A stretch of DNA of 64,000 nucleotides from Sarcocystis neurona (Eukaryota > Apicomplexa > Conoidasida > Eucoccidiorida > Sarcocystidae), in contig KL647298.1 of assembly GCA_000727475.1 (NCBI GenBank), forward strand, positions 2,650,741 to 2,714,740, given 5' to 3'. Every line of letters begins with the position of its first letter. The stretch's first letter is position 1. This document shows, in pieces, positions 44,795 through 57,479 of the stretch. Below the pieces are notes generated by a model, which was given only the letters and a program-made list of their open reading frames with translations, was not told the origin of the DNA and ran no database searches. Both the position numbers and the translations under genes were made by a program.

Positions 44795-46985
44795 CCCGGA
44801 AAGTCGAGGGTAGGGCTCCACAGTGAGTAACCGAAAAAGTATGGAGAAGGATCAAAATTGAAATCGCCAACAAGACACAAGTGCAAGACGAGAAGAGGAC
44901 AGAAAAGGTAATGATAAGAAGAAAGGCAGGCAAGCCAAAATCTCTCCTGTGAATGATGCATGGTGAAGCTGAAGGCGTACAGGTCGGAAATAGGCGGTCG
45001 GCTCCACACCTCAACAAAGGCAACCGTTTTTGCAATTGAGCCACAATGCACATCCGCCGAGGTGCGAGTGTTTAGCACCTTTCATGCTTATGTGTGTTCC
45101 CGTACACGGAGGGCAGTGTGTGTTCGGCAGATGTTTCCGTACATTGTTTAGATGTATATAACCAGTCAGAGACGTACGCCGTCTAATCATTCTTCTATTA
45201 ACCATACGAGAACACGTATGTATACGCAGTCGTGTTTGTCTGTAAATTTTGCAACGAGGAACGCGTCTGGCTCGGCGTCTTGCAGGGCAGCGCTTCTGAA
45301 AGCGAGTGCTTCTTGTGACGTCGTTTTTGCCGTAACGTTTGCGAAGAACACGCGTAATCAGTCGATATGAATGGCAGTAACATATGTGCGACCCGCCATG
45401 GGGAAACGGCAAAGAAAGCGCCGCCCCTGACAACTGAGAAGTAGTGACGTTGGGGAGACGCAGAGAGATACGGTTTACAAACTGAAGTCACTCATGTGGG
45501 AGGAAAAGTAATACGTCGTTAAGACAAGTGCGTTAGGGGAAACGCAAGATTCGTATGAAAATCCTCCCTTGCAGTAAGTTACGTGCGTTAAATCAAAATC
45601 GTCAGATGGGGTCTCGGAACGCTACCAGAGACAACCGCACACAGCCTTTTCCGGCGGTAACCTGCCACAGCGTATCCGGGGATGGCGGGCGAACCTTACT
45701 ACGATGTACACATTTACACGAAATATTCCGATACACGGGAAGACGTATAGTTATTGGGACAGTAGAATAGGAAGACATCCATATAAGGTGTGTTTCTCTC
45801 TTTGTGCTAATGCGGGCAGAGCCGGCTATCCTACCCGGGTGGAGTCGTTGCTTGTCTTCTGGCGGGGGAGCACACCGAAGAAAGTGTTCGGTGGACGCGG
45901 GCTAGTATTGAAGCTGGTGTGTAGGTACCCTTTAAGCTACTATTCGTCGTTGAAAAAGCTCTTGTTGTAGTCCTTTCCAGGCAGATGTTGTTTGTTTTCC
46001 TCGACCTGCCTAATACTCGTGGTCGAGGGTATGTGCCAGAGACCTCACCGGTGCCGTAGATTTAAGTGTTTGCGAGTGGCGGAAGGAAATCCGTTGATAT
46101 TTCTGCTCTGTAACGTCTTCCAATCACGAGATGACTTCGAAATAGAGGATCTCGTGACTCGCCTCTTCATAGATTCATCGGTTTCCAGCTAGCTGAAATG
46201 GTTTTCCAAGGCGTAAGTGACTCTGCGTTAGACTACATACGGCGGCTGTCCTGCAGAATACATACGTGACCGAAGAACGTCTTTGCCGGACGTCCTCTCG
46301 CAACGGTCGAACGGTCTGTTACAAGTGTAACTGATTGCCCAACAGAGACTTTTCTCGACCCGACGGGCAACTTTGGTAAGTGCAGACACTGATGAACAGG
46401 AGCAAGCGCGTAGAGTATGTTTATCTGTTTTGAATATTTCTCGAGCGGCCCGCATACCGGGTACAACGTGCCCACACAAGTCACGACTTACATCTTTTTT
46501 CACTGTGAAGCGTGTCAACCTGCGTATTCGGCAATGCCTGTCCTTCGTGAGATATACTACCCACCGGACCCACCACGTCGTTCTACCGGATAGTTAGCAG
46601 CAGACACATCGAAGTAGACACCGTTTATCACGGGTAACTGTGGCTCAAGTTTCATTCGACACACTTGCGTGCAAGCAAAGCAGTCGTTCCTGACTGTGGT
46701 TCAGTAGTTCTGCAGCTTCACGTGAGGACAGCGCCTCCTCTGGAGTGCCAAAGCCCTTTCGCGTGGAAAGCTTCACGGACTAATACGAGTCGCTCCGTCG
46801 TCCTACGTGGGAGTGTGGTTAAGTAATGGTGGCTCGGAGTTCCTCTTGAACTGCACGTTGCCCAGGTCACACGAGATATGTGCACGATCCTGCATACGCT
46901 AGCAAATTACTCTGTTTCGTCCGGTTGCATTCGTCACACATAAAATCCACGTGTACCAGCAAGAAGTATTCCACCGTGACTAGTC
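44795..46985. other. Repeat-poor region, no confirmed gene
   Basis: Probably includes the 5' region of gene C. Two minus-strand frames just upstream (44745-45078) contain hydrophobic stretches but overlap in different frames and lack splice support. Nothing else was recognised. Confidence 0.3.
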
Positions 46986-48830
46986 GTTTCTAAGGTAGTA
47001 CACGTGCTCCTGTATTTACATATATATATATATATATATATTTGTATACACAGAGAGAGAAATACCCGCGCAAGTCTACGGGAACAAATGCTTCGCCGCA
47101 AGCGCATGTGTGTATCCATATACAGACGCTCTGTGTGAACAAAGGCGTGTCGGCAATTTCGTGCCGCGCAAGGGGCTGTCTACACTTTGTAGCGGGAAGG
47201 AACGTCTCCTGGGAATTCGGCAGAATTATGACCTGCTGGTACTGCAGAAGGTTGTCGGAAGGTCCGGTGCTGACTGCTGACTCAGTGCTGCTAAGCGGCA
47301 ACAAACAAACGTGGTGTCTCTTTCATTGTCTCCATGTATACACGCGTGCATTATACACATGCAATGGCTAAACTACAGACGCACGCTACAACGTAAGGTT
47401 GTGTGGCGGTTCAAGCGTTTCGTTTTTCGATACCTGGCGATAAATGCAACGTCCAAGACATCCATGTATCTAGAGACATCCATGTATCTAGAGAGAGGCT
47501 TTAACAAGTCAACTTCTTCCCACTCTGTTCGAAACATAGACACTTGATGCCGCTTTACATTGCGCTTTAAACGAGGAACGAGAACTTTGCTTTGACTTCA
47601 CATTATAAGTGAATGCGGTCGACAAAGAAGGAAAACCTACGCTGCGTACTATTGAATCCGAGACAAAGGAGAGCGTGCAATTGTCACCCAGGAAAACAAA
47701 CGTCGCAACCGAGCAAAGAAGAAGACAACAACGTGAGTTTTTTCTTTTTTTGCAGCGTGTGCATTCCTGACGGCTTCTGCAACACGATGGCGTGCACCTG
47801 TTCATTCTCTTTCTGTTCTCCAAATGTGCGATAAACCGCGTTCTGTCCTTAGGCTGGAAAAGTCTTCCTTATAAAGAAGCAGAAACTGCTTCAAGTGGCA
47901 TCCCTCTACTCTTTTTTCGCCTTCCCAGAAAGCGGGCAGACACGCAGAGCGTGACAAACAGCGTGTGTGCCACCAAAATAAATACTCCTTTTCTTCAAAA
48001 AGACACGGTTGAAAACATCTGCGTTCTTACCCAAAGGCACCACGTTTGTGGTGCAACCGGAATGCAGTGCACACGTGGTAGATCAGTTAAACCCACCCAC
48101 GAGTCATCGCACATGCACATACGTGTGCACGTTTTCACACCTGCAAATGTACTCATAAATTTTTATGTACCTATCTATGTAGACAGACGTGTATGCTCCC
48201 GGGTATACTTAATGCTAGCATGACGTGCACCTCCTCCTTTACCTCTTGCCCTGCCACTCCCCTTCCCGTCGAAGCTCCGTACGTAGACCGTCGTTCAAAG
48301 TTCCCCTCCGCGTGTGTAGAAACCGACATATAAATACATCCATTTGCACGCTTGTGGAAGGAGTATGTGTGAGCAGCCTGCACAACATTCGTGGGCTTAT
48401 CATATGTCCTTTTGCAGGTACACACACAAACACGTATTATTCACGTATAGCGAGCGGGTGGAGGGGGCGGAAGAGAGGAGCGAGCTGCAACAAAAACAAG
48501 ACATTACTCGCCCTTTCAGATAGAATGCACGCTCGGCTTCACACTCAGGCCGATGCCGTGTATGTCTCGCATTTGTTGTTTTTTCATTTTTCCAGGTCAA
48601 AGAATTCAAGTTTGTTGGTTGCAATTCTCGTTTCTAAAATTTCCATTACGGAGTCAGGCTTCCCCAAATGAAGCGACTGCCGCGTCTCCCATGAAACTTA
48701 CAACCGCACAAGTTCGCTGTCTCCCATCCTGTACATCCCACACAAACAGCAGCAGTTGTCTCCTTCATTTTCTCTACGTGTCCACGTATTTGCCTGCGTC
48801 AACGAGGTTCTTTCAGCTGAACAAAGGGAG
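46986..48830. other. No confirmed gene
   Basis: A TATATA tract lies at 47020-47041 and a small tandem duplication of CATCCATGTATCTAGAGA at 47459-47496. Short frames on both strands lack supporting features. Confidence 0.25.
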
Positions 48831-48849
48831 ACACATATAAACCTGTATA

Positions 48850-50050
48850 CACGTATACACATATATTTGTAGGAGATACACATCGCATACGTAGTTGTTG
48901 TTACGCATCTACACACCCATATCCATGTACGCATGTATACATATATATATATAGAGAGAGAGAGATACATATATATAATATATATACATATATATATGCA
49001 CGCATATGCACGTGTATATATATATATATGTACGTCTCTGTGTACCTCCTTCCAGGCGCATGCATTTCACTGCAACGCACACTCTGAAGCAATGTTCGCC
49101 GGCATGTGAGCCCGCCCACGCTGTACACATGTTTGAAGACTTGTTAAAGAGAGATGTGGTAAAGACTTCACCAAGATATATATATATACATATATATATA
49201 TACATTTTCCACTCTAAAATACGTTGTAAAAAGAAGAACTTGGGTAAGACTTGCACACAATCAGATGCATGAATACTACACATATACACCTCGAAGTATG
49301 TTAAAACAGCAACCACACACACACAGAGTGAAAGGGAAAGAAACATTCCACTTTGAAATACTGTCTAAAGGGGGAATTTGCGTAAGAAGATTGAATCTTT
49401 ACATATACACGTGTGTGGGTTCTTCAAAAATCTCGTACGCTTGTTCATAGTTCTCTCTCTGCCCAAGACGAGATACGCAGCTGACACCTATGGGTGTATC
49501 TGGCCCGTACCCATAGAAATACATGTATTCATATATATAGGTATACGTATAAGACGAATATGCAAGTGGTATATGTGCTTTGAACGCATCCGCAGCAATG
49601 AGTGACGTCTAGATATACATCTAAAACAGATAGGCAGCTGGCAGCTGCGCGTACCTGGTGGTGGGCGGCTTCAAAGAAATACGCGCGTACATATATACAC
49701 GTAGAAATCTAGAACAGATAGGCAAGTGGTATCTTCGTCCTTGATACGGGCCACAAAATATGCATGTATACATATATGCGAACAAATATAAAACACACAA
49801 ACGACCTTTTTCCTGTTATATTCAGGAGTGGATTCCTGTCTTCACGTTGACCAACACCCGTCTCCACAGGGGGACAAGCAAAAGACCAAAATATACAAAA
49901 ACAACAGATATCTACAGATGGACAACAGCTGTACACTGCAGGCGCAGAGAGCGACAGAGATACGACCACAGGCTACACCTATATATATATATATATGTAC
50001 GGACACATATACATATATACGTATCTATGTGCATTAATTCACGGGAGAGA
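48850..50050. repeat. AT microsatellite region
   Basis: TATATA/TACATA tracts at 48860-49030, 49175-49205, 49530-49560 and 49975-50010, with a GAGAGA run at 48953-48965. No gene was seen. Confidence 0.5.
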
Positions 50051-50254
50051 AGCAGAATCGCATGTATGATGTAGTGTCGCGTCTCTACATTCCTATAAGG
50101 TCTTTCTCGAAGGAAGAAAGAGAGCGCAAGGGTCGTACGTCGAGACACTGGTATTGGAAAGATGAGCCGAGCAGCAAATTTCCTCCCCTGGCGAGACAGC
50201 GACTCCTCGCCGCGCGCAACGCCGCCAGATGCGTCGCAACCAGCAGCTCCTGTG

Positions 50255-50470
50255 CAGCAGCAGCAGCAGCAAGACCCACGCCAGCAGCAGCAGCAACACT
50301 CACATCAGCGGCAGCAGCTATACCCACACCAGCAGTAGGAGCAACACCCGCCCCAGCAGCAGCAGCAGTACCCACACCAGCGGCAAGAGCAGCAACACCA
50401 ACATCAGCAGCAGCAGCAGCTATACCCACACCAGCAGGAGGACCAACACCCACAGCAGCAGCAGCACGTC
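50255..50470. repeat. Coding-type 17-residue repeat island
   Basis: Three degenerate units of 51-54 bases, each containing CAGCAGCAGCAG, then CCCACACCAGC and a GGAGCAACACC-like end. The plus Ala frame reads PTSAAAAAIPTPAGG; the minus frame reads GVGIAAAA. Both strands are open in their Ala frames. The flanks 50085-50250 also look protein-like on both strands (plus HWYWKDEPSSKFPPLARQR; minus LLVATHLAALRAARSR), so a coding exon is plausible but its strand is unknown. Confidence 0.5.
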
Positions 50471-51639
50471 TCCCCCTGTCTATGTGTGTATATTCATGTA
50501 GAATTACATATGTATGTAGACATATATGTATGTATCCTACATATATATCCACCCACGTGTCTGCAGGCATTTATCTACAACCAAGCTATATATTCATGTC
50601 AACACGCCTGTGTTCGTATATAGGCGGGGAAGCATTATCTTCGTGGGCAAATAGAAAAGCGTATATCTTAGCTTATATATGCACAGGCGTACCCAGGCAT
50701 GTGGCCATCTGTATACCTCTCCATATATGTGATCACACACTTATTTCTCTGTATACGTACAAACTTGTGTATCTACTCATTTGTCTGTACACATACAAAT
50801 ACGTATGTATATATACATATCTATTTGTCCACCTACATACAAAGACATATATACATACCCAAATCTTTATATAAACACGTGTGTATCTCTGTCTACTCCC
50901 AGAGCTGCCCCACTGCCTCTTTCTCCGTACCTGAATATTTGTAGACACGTATTTATACTACTCTCTCCATACACATATGCACGTGTATATGCATGTACCA
51001 ACTTTCACGTACATTGCTCTTTACTTTCAGCCGGGTATGTATATATTTGTTGCTCTTTATATACAAATGTCGCACCCACAAACGCGTAGATATATTTCTC
51101 TCTCTCCTTCACGTCCCCTTCTTTCTTCTCTCTCTAGGAAGCAGCAAGTCGACTGCTTGTCCTCCCTCTCTCGCTACGCATGCATGTGTATTTCTGTTTC
51201 TTGATGTAGACCACCTTCTCCTCCTTTCTTTCTACCTCCCTTTCTTTACCTTTTCTCTCTTTCTCTCACCACCTCTATCTCTAACTGCCTATACACGTAG
51301 ACACCTTCACGCGTCAAGGTACCCCACGCTTTCTTCTCGTGTCGCTTTGTCTCCCTGTCGCTCTCCTGTATATATACACTTCAGCTCGCTTATTAAAAAG
51401 ACCTCTTGAAGAAATATATACACACGTATGAACTCTCCGTTTCTCTAGCGATACACCCATGTGCAGACATACTTATATGTGTGACCAAGAAGGAAGCGCA
51501 CTTTTCCCGCCGAGATGCGATGACGCACATCCTTCGACGGGGCAAACCGCTTTCCACGCAGAGGAGGAAGAAAGACGCCTTCCACGAAAGAATGAGGAAA
51601 AAAGGAGGACCGCTGCAGTTGACATGCTGCTATCATCAC

Positions 51640-52100
51640 CACGGCTACTACTGCTGTTGTTGCTGCTGATTCTGGATCTGCTGCTTCCTGCGCCTGCTGC
51701 GGTTGCTGCCTCTCTGTCTTGCTGCTGTCAGAACTTCTTCTGCCGGTGCTCTGCTCCTACGACTACCGTCCTGGTGTGTGTCTCTACTGCTGCTGCTTCT
51801 CCTGGTCTGCTGCTTCCGCTGCTGCTGTTCAGCTGCTGCTATTCAGCTGCTGTCCAGCTACTCCTGTGCAGCTGCTGCTGTCCAGCTACTCCTGTGCAGC
51901 TGCTGCTGTCCAGCTACTCCTGTGCAGCTGCTGTGGTTCACTGCTGCTGTTTCTGGTGTTCCTCTGCTGCCTGTGCTACGGCAGATGTGCGGCATCGACT
52001 CCCTTCTGTTTTTGCTCTGCGGCTGGTGTTGCTGCTTCTGCTGGTATTCTTCTACTGGTGCTGCTGCTGCTGTGGCGGCGGCTGCATTGTGAGTCGCTTA
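51640..52100 (-). other. CTG-polarity island, sense unclear
   Basis: The plus strand reads CTG throughout, which by the gene A pattern suggests a minus-strand exon or a plus-strand intron. Minus Gln frames are broken by TAG and TGA. It contains the 28-bp repeat at 51844-51926. Confidence 0.3.
51844..51926. repeat. 28-bp tandem repeat, three copies
   Basis: The unit GCTGCTGCTGTCCAGCTACT plus CCTGTGCA occurs at 51871-51898 and 51899-51926, with a 27-base first copy at 51844-51870. The length is not a multiple of three, so successive units are read in different frames, unlike most repeats in this window. Confidence 0.85.
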
Positions 52101-52101
52101 C

Positions 52102-52162
52102 TTGGCGTGTGGGGTACGCGGCAGCTTCTTGTACCAGGTGTACAGACACCAGGCCCAGATAC
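52102..52162 (-). CDS. Candidate 61-bp exon
   Basis: On the minus strand a good acceptor (CATCTTCTCCTGCGCAG) and a good donor (CCAA followed by GTAAGCG) bracket 61 bases. One frame reads YLGLVSVHLVQEAAAYPTRQ. The splice signals are better than those around most candidates here, but no partner exon was found. Confidence 0.3.
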
Positions 52163-52419
52163 CTGCGCAGGAGAAGATGCAGCTCATTTCCTCTACCTAT
52201 GGAGGCAGTCCCACGTTTCCTCACCAACATTTCATGTCGATTTTAAAAGTTACACAGAGACGCAGATGCAGACGTAGGCAGGCCTGCCTCCGTTAGACGT
52301 CTCACAGAAAGTCAAGTGTCTTCTTTATATGTCCCTATCGCATGCCCCTACATACCCCTCGCGTGTAAAGACACAAGGGCAGCCGAAACGGACGCAAAAG
52401 ACTGACGACGGTTACTATA

Positions 52420-52568
52420 TATAGGTATATTTATACGTGTGCAAAAGTACACATATATGTGGATAGATGTCTGTCAAACATATACATATGTATACACATA
52501 AGTATGTACAAATATACATGTATATACGTATGAATGTACGTACTTACACAAATATACACACATATACC

Positions 52569-52599
<31 letters not shown>

Positions 52600-52745
52600 G
52601 TGGACCAGACTACACATATTTACGTATACGTGTACGTAGAAGAAGATACATATATATATATATACATATGTACAAATATAAACGTATATACTTGTATACA
52701 CGTACAATATATATCTATCTATCTATATATATATATATAGTCGTG
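52420..52745. repeat. AT microsatellite
   Basis: Long TATATA and TACATA tracts, notably 52574-52602, 52648-52665 and 52705-52740. Frames are shadows. Confidence 0.7.
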
Positions 52746-53214
52746 TTGCGCGTTCCCCATGCACAGAGCTGAAGACAGCTTCTGGTGCCCGCGTAGGTAT
52801 ATGTATACATCTCTCTCTCTCATTCTATATAAAAAGAATATACACATATCTAGGAGAATAGCGGAAGATAAAAGTAATTAACGTGTACTTCCAGAAGCAG
52901 TAAGATAAACCAAACGAATAGACATGTATGCAAGCAAATGCAGACACAAATGTCGGTATACGGGCGCGAAGATATCTGCACGTGTTTCTGACAACCCGTC
53001 CCAGTACATCCACCATACTCTTACGCGCACGTATACATCTCTCGGGACGTATATATACATATATATATAAGGACTTCCCTTACGTACAGAGAGAGACAGA
53101 TATAGAGAATCAGGTAGAGACGCACTTACGCAGCTGGGCATGTATACACGCCTCCACCCACATACGTACAAGTGGACTGAAAAGGAAGTCTTTATATAAT
53201 CTGCACAGATACAA

Positions 53215-53350
53215 CAGCAGTAACGACTGAGACAGCAGCAGCAGCAGCACCAAGGACTCAGACAGCAGCAGCACCAAGGGTTCAGCCAGCAGCAGCAGCA
53301 GTGAATCATGCAGGAGCAGCAGCAGTGACTGAGACAGCACCAGCAAGGAT
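53215..53350. repeat. CAG/ACTCAGACAG minisatellite island
   Basis: Alternating CAGCAGCAGCACCAAGGACT-type units with GACTGAGACAGCA, in an otherwise AT-rich region. Whether it is an exon relic or intronic is unknown. Confidence 0.5.
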
Positions 53351-53399
53351 TCACACGTAGAATTACACAGAGACACGTCAGAAAGACTATCACCCAGAC

Positions 53400-53760
53400 A
53401 CAGGTGTAACACGACTTTACATCTACATATATATATATTCTCGCTATATATAAATATGTGTATATATATATATATCCACACACTATTTATGTACATACGT
53501 GTATAACACACTCGCTCTCTCTCTCTCTTTCCGTATACATATATACTCGCTATATATGTGTATATATACACACATTCGCTATATATACATACACATACGC
53601 AGACATTTGAAATAGATGTTTACTGCAGCATTTTACCGAATTCATTAACGATGAACATCATATATACCATATATCTATATAAATGAATGTATATGTATAT
53701 ATATGTAAGTGAGAATATATACATATATATATGTATGTATGGGTGGCACGTATATATACT
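53400..53760. repeat. AT microsatellite
   Basis: TATATA tracts at 53425-53475, 53535-53590 and 53660-53755, with a CTCTCT run at 53510-53528. No gene was seen. Confidence 0.6.
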
Positions 53761-53937
53761 CCTGGCGTTGAGGTGGTATAAACAGGTGCAGATATCTCCG
53801 GGCCGACGTGGGGTCGTTCCTCACCGAAGCACTTGGCAGTGCGGCAGAGAAGAAAGAGAAGAGACCTTCGACCACACAGAAGGCAGAAGAGAAGGAGAAG
53901 CACAGACCAACAAGACACACGTAAGCACGCGCAGATG

Positions 53938-54252
53938 GCGAGAGCGGAGAGACACGGAGACAGATAGAGCGAGGGAGGAGACAGGGAGACAGACAGAGGG
54001 AGGAGACAGGGAGACAGGGGGGGGAGGAGACAGGGAGACAGGGAGAGACAGAGGGAGGAGATAGAGAGACGGACAGAGGGGGGAGACAGGGAGACGGGGG
54101 GAAGGGGGAGACAGGGGGGCACAGGGAGACAGGGGGAGACACGGAGACAGAGGGGAGACAGAGAGACAGGGGCATCAGACAGGGAGACAGGGAGGAGGAG
54201 ACAGGGAGACAGATAGAGCGAGGGAGGAGACAGAGAGGCAGATAGAGATGGG
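53938..54252. repeat. Purine-rich GGAGACAGGGAGACAG satellite
   Basis: A 315-base array almost free of pyrimidines on the plus strand except for single C or T positions. It is built from GGGAGACAG and GAGGAGACAG units with runs of up to eight G. The minus-strand translation gives Leu/Ser/Pro/Cys strings of shifting frame and is not evidence for a gene. Confidence 0.8.
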
Positions 54253-54429
54253 CAGACATACACACACACACACACACACGCATGCACACATCTACGCACG
54301 GCCAGAAAAGACACATATATACGAATAGAGCACCCATGCGTGCCAAGTGAAAAGCAGGACAAAAAAACTACACAAAAGTGGTGTCAAAATCTGCACCTCC
54401 TCTTCTGTCCCCAAATATGCCCATACATT

Positions 54430-55080
54430 CATATCCGTCTATCTACCTATATACATATATATATATATATGAACACATGTATCTATATACACATATATAT
54501 TCATATACACATATACATGCGTATACATATATATATATAACTGAATTTATGCACACATTCGTGGACAAACACCAATAGATGTGTGGCAAGTGTACCCCTG
54601 TATATATATATATATGCACAGATATGTGTATGAATGTATGTACACATATATGTATATATGAATATACGTGAAATTGTATGTGTATGTGAATATATGTGTA
54701 TAGACATTCATACGAATATACGTGATACATATGTATGTATATGTGTGTGAGTATATGGTTGTATATGAATATGCACCTATACGTATATATAAATGAGTAC
54801 ATTTATATACACATACATACGACTATACGTGTGATACACATTCATATATATGCACGTATATGTGTGCGTATACGTATAGGTGTACCTGTGAGTATATACA
54901 TACATACGATTGTATGCGTTTATGTATATATGCATATATTTGTTGAGTTCTAGTGCCGCTACACAGCCACAGATCCAAGTAATTTGGGCGCATATTTACG
55001 TACACATCCACGCACATATATAGACGTATACGTATATACCTGTACACATACATATACATATATATAGCATATGTATATTG
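54430..55080. repeat. AT microsatellite
   Basis: Dense TATATA/CATATA/TGTATA sequence, with tracts at 54455-54540, 54600-54680, 54720-54950 and 55010-55075. No gene was seen. Confidence 0.65.
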
Positions 55081-55379
55081 CATGCATCTCGGATGCTGGG
55101 ACCGGGGACTGCTTTCTTTGATCAGCGAAACACACGCCACGACTCTGTGCGCATGACTGTGCGCATGCGTCTCGTCTCCTTTCAAGCCGTGCGCGTGCAT
55201 GCATTTCTTTTTCTCCATAAATATAAGTGCTGTCTCCCTGGTGATGCACGGGTTCCCCTCGCTCTCTCTCTCTGTGTGAATCTATGCATGCGCCAGAGTC
55301 CTCTTCCCAAGGGTAGAAACACGTACGTACGCGTCTGTGCCTCGCCTACGGCAATCGCCCCCGTGAAACACTCATACCG

Positions 55380-55760
55380 GCACGTCAATATATATATATG
55401 CATATACAGATATATATGTATATACATATACATATATATATATTCTCTCTCCTGTCGGCACATATATATATATATACCTCTCTCTCTCTCCTATCGACAC
55501 ATTTACGCGTATACATATATATATGTGTATATGTGTAACTTTCTCTCTCCTCTCAACGTGTAAATACATATATATATATATGTACCTTTCTTTCTCCTGT
55601 CAACATATATATATATGTACCTCTCTCTATACATATGTACCTCCTTCACTCTCCTGTCAACACAGTCTCCCTCTTGTGCTAACAAATATGGGTATATGTA
55701 TTTATTTCTCTTTTATGTCGTCTGGCATGTGTGTATATATATATGTATAAATATACATGT
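55380..55760. repeat. AT/CT minisatellite, unit about 55-60 bp
   Basis: Units of a TATATATATA tract followed by CCTCTCTCTCTCCTGTC and ACACAT/AACATA. Copies can be followed at about 55430, 55480, 55535, 55585 and 55640. Confidence 0.6.
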
Positions 55761-55899
55761 ATACAGGACGCTTTTGTTTTGTTGTACGAGAGAGAAGAAA
55801 TAGCAGGAGGAAGAGAGAGTCAGAGGGAAAACGCGAACGAAGGTAACTTGAAAGCTCCAGAATCGCAACAGCAGTGACGCGTGACGCATGCGCAGAGGT

Positions 55900-56300
55900 A
55901 CTACACGAGCAGCAGCAACAGCAGCAGAAACAGCAGTCCCCCGGAGACACCAGCAAGAACACCAGAGTATACCAACCGCCAGCAGCAGCAGCTGTAAAAG
56001 CCGAGCAGCACCAACAGCAGCAACAGCAGCAGCAACGCAACAGTAACACCAGCAGCAGCGCAGCACGAGCAACAGCAGCAACAACACAGCAACAGCAGCA
56101 GAGCAGTGGCAGCAGGGCAGCAGCAGCAGCAGAGCAGCAGCAGCAGAGCAGCAGCAGCAGAGCAGCGGCAGCAGAGCAGCAGCAGCGGCAGCAGAGCAGC
56201 ACGAGTAACAGCAACAACAACACAGCAACAGCAGCAGAGCAGCAGCAGCAGCAGAGCAGCGGCAGCAGAGCAGCACCAGCAGCAGAGCAGCGGCAGCGCA
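55900..56300. repeat. CAG/GAGCAGCGGCAG repeat island
   Basis: The plus strand reads CAG with GAGCAGCAG and AGCAGCGGCAGCAG variants. On the minus sense strand this is CTG, which by the gene A pattern would be intron or downstream sequence of gene E. Minus frames here are Leu/Cys/Ala-rich. Confidence 0.6.
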
Positions 56301-57439
56301 TGTGAAGGGATCGTACGAGCACGCCTTCGACTGAAGAAGGTGGGGCATTTATGAAGTGTCGAGAGAGAGCAGCAGCATCTCGGTGCCGTGCTGCAGCAGG
56401 AGCAGCAGCAGACGCAGGACCAGAAGAGGAGGAGGAGGTAGCAGCGGGTCGGAGTGCTGCTGGACGGTACGCAGAGGCAGCAGCAGCGGCGTGGAAGAGA
56501 TGCAACGCAGCAGCAGGCGGAACGGCAGCCGCAGGCGCAGCCGCAGCAGCGTCTGTTCTTCGTTCGCCGGTGCTGTTCCGCTGCTGCTGCTGGCCGAATC
56601 GCTGGCGGTTCATCTTGTGTTGCTGCTCCTGTTGCTGGTAGCAGGGGTGCGGCTGCTGCTGCTCCGAGAAACGCGGTACGGAGTGGTGCTGCTGCTGCAG
56701 TGATGAAGGAAGGGGCTGCTGCTGCGGCGAAGGTCGACGCTGCTGCTGCTGTCTAGAAAGAGTGTGGACGGGGAAATTGAAAGGAGGAGAGCCAGCAGAG
56801 AGCTGCCGCAGCCGCTCGTAGAGAGACGGCTGCTGCAGCGGCTGGAGCAGTTCGTGCAGCAGCAGCTGCTGCTGTACTGCGCACCCTGCCAAAAAATGGG
56901 TCATTTCTGTTCCACCAGGTAACACGAAATCCTCAGAACACAAGTCCTTCGGCGGCTGCTGCAGCATCTGCTGGGTCTGCTCTCCTGCTGCAGGCCGCTG
57001 CGGAACGAGCACATGGTGCTGCTGCGTTGACAAGTGCTGCTGTTGCTGTCGCTGCTGCTGTTGTTCCTGCGTCTCCTGCTGCTGCTCTCCGCTCGGCTCT
57101 AGCGGCAGCACAAGCCCCCGGACTCCCTTCTCACGGCGTGCACTACCCTCTCTCCCAACACCAGCGGCAGGAGCAGCAGCACCAAGAGCAAAAGGAGGAA
57201 ATGCAGCAGCAGCAGCAGAAACATGAGAAGCAGCAGCAGGAGGAACTGGAGGAGCAGCAGCAGCAGCAGCAGGATGTGCAGCAGCAGGACGTGCAGCAGC
57301 AGGAGCAGCAGTAGCAGGAGCAGCAGCCGAAGGAGCAGCAGCCGAAGGAGCAGCAGGAGTGGACCGTCTGAGGGAGCGGGACAGGGAAGGCTCCAGAGGC
57401 AGCAGGTGAGCCGACAGAAGCAATTGCATGTGGCTGTCA
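56300..57439 (-). CDS. Gene E: Gln/Ala-rich protein, partial model
   Basis: After the acceptor CTCTCTCTTTTATTAG at 57440 the minus frame reads DSHMQLLLSAHLLPLEPSLS. An ATG lies at 57429, so this may be a first or an internal exon. The best ordered part, at about 56770-56950, reads LCSEDFVLPGGTEMTHFLAG, QQLLLHELLQPLQQPSLYER and SAGSPPFNFPVHTLSR. Gln-rich flanks carry CAG polarity. Two Ala-rich parts (57180-57350 and 56390-56560) have CTG polarity and may be introns hidden in the open frame. The 3' end is not resolved; the frame stays open to 55702 but only as low complexity. No family was recognised. Confidence 0.4.
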
Positions 57440-57479
57440 CTAATAAAAGAGAGAGAGGGAGAAATATTTAGAAGTGCAA

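Noticed and set aside
53658..54362. Long minus-strand Leu/Ser/Pro/Cys frames over the purine satellite
   Set aside because: The same strings reappear in all three frames because the repeat drifts in length; this is satellite, not protein.
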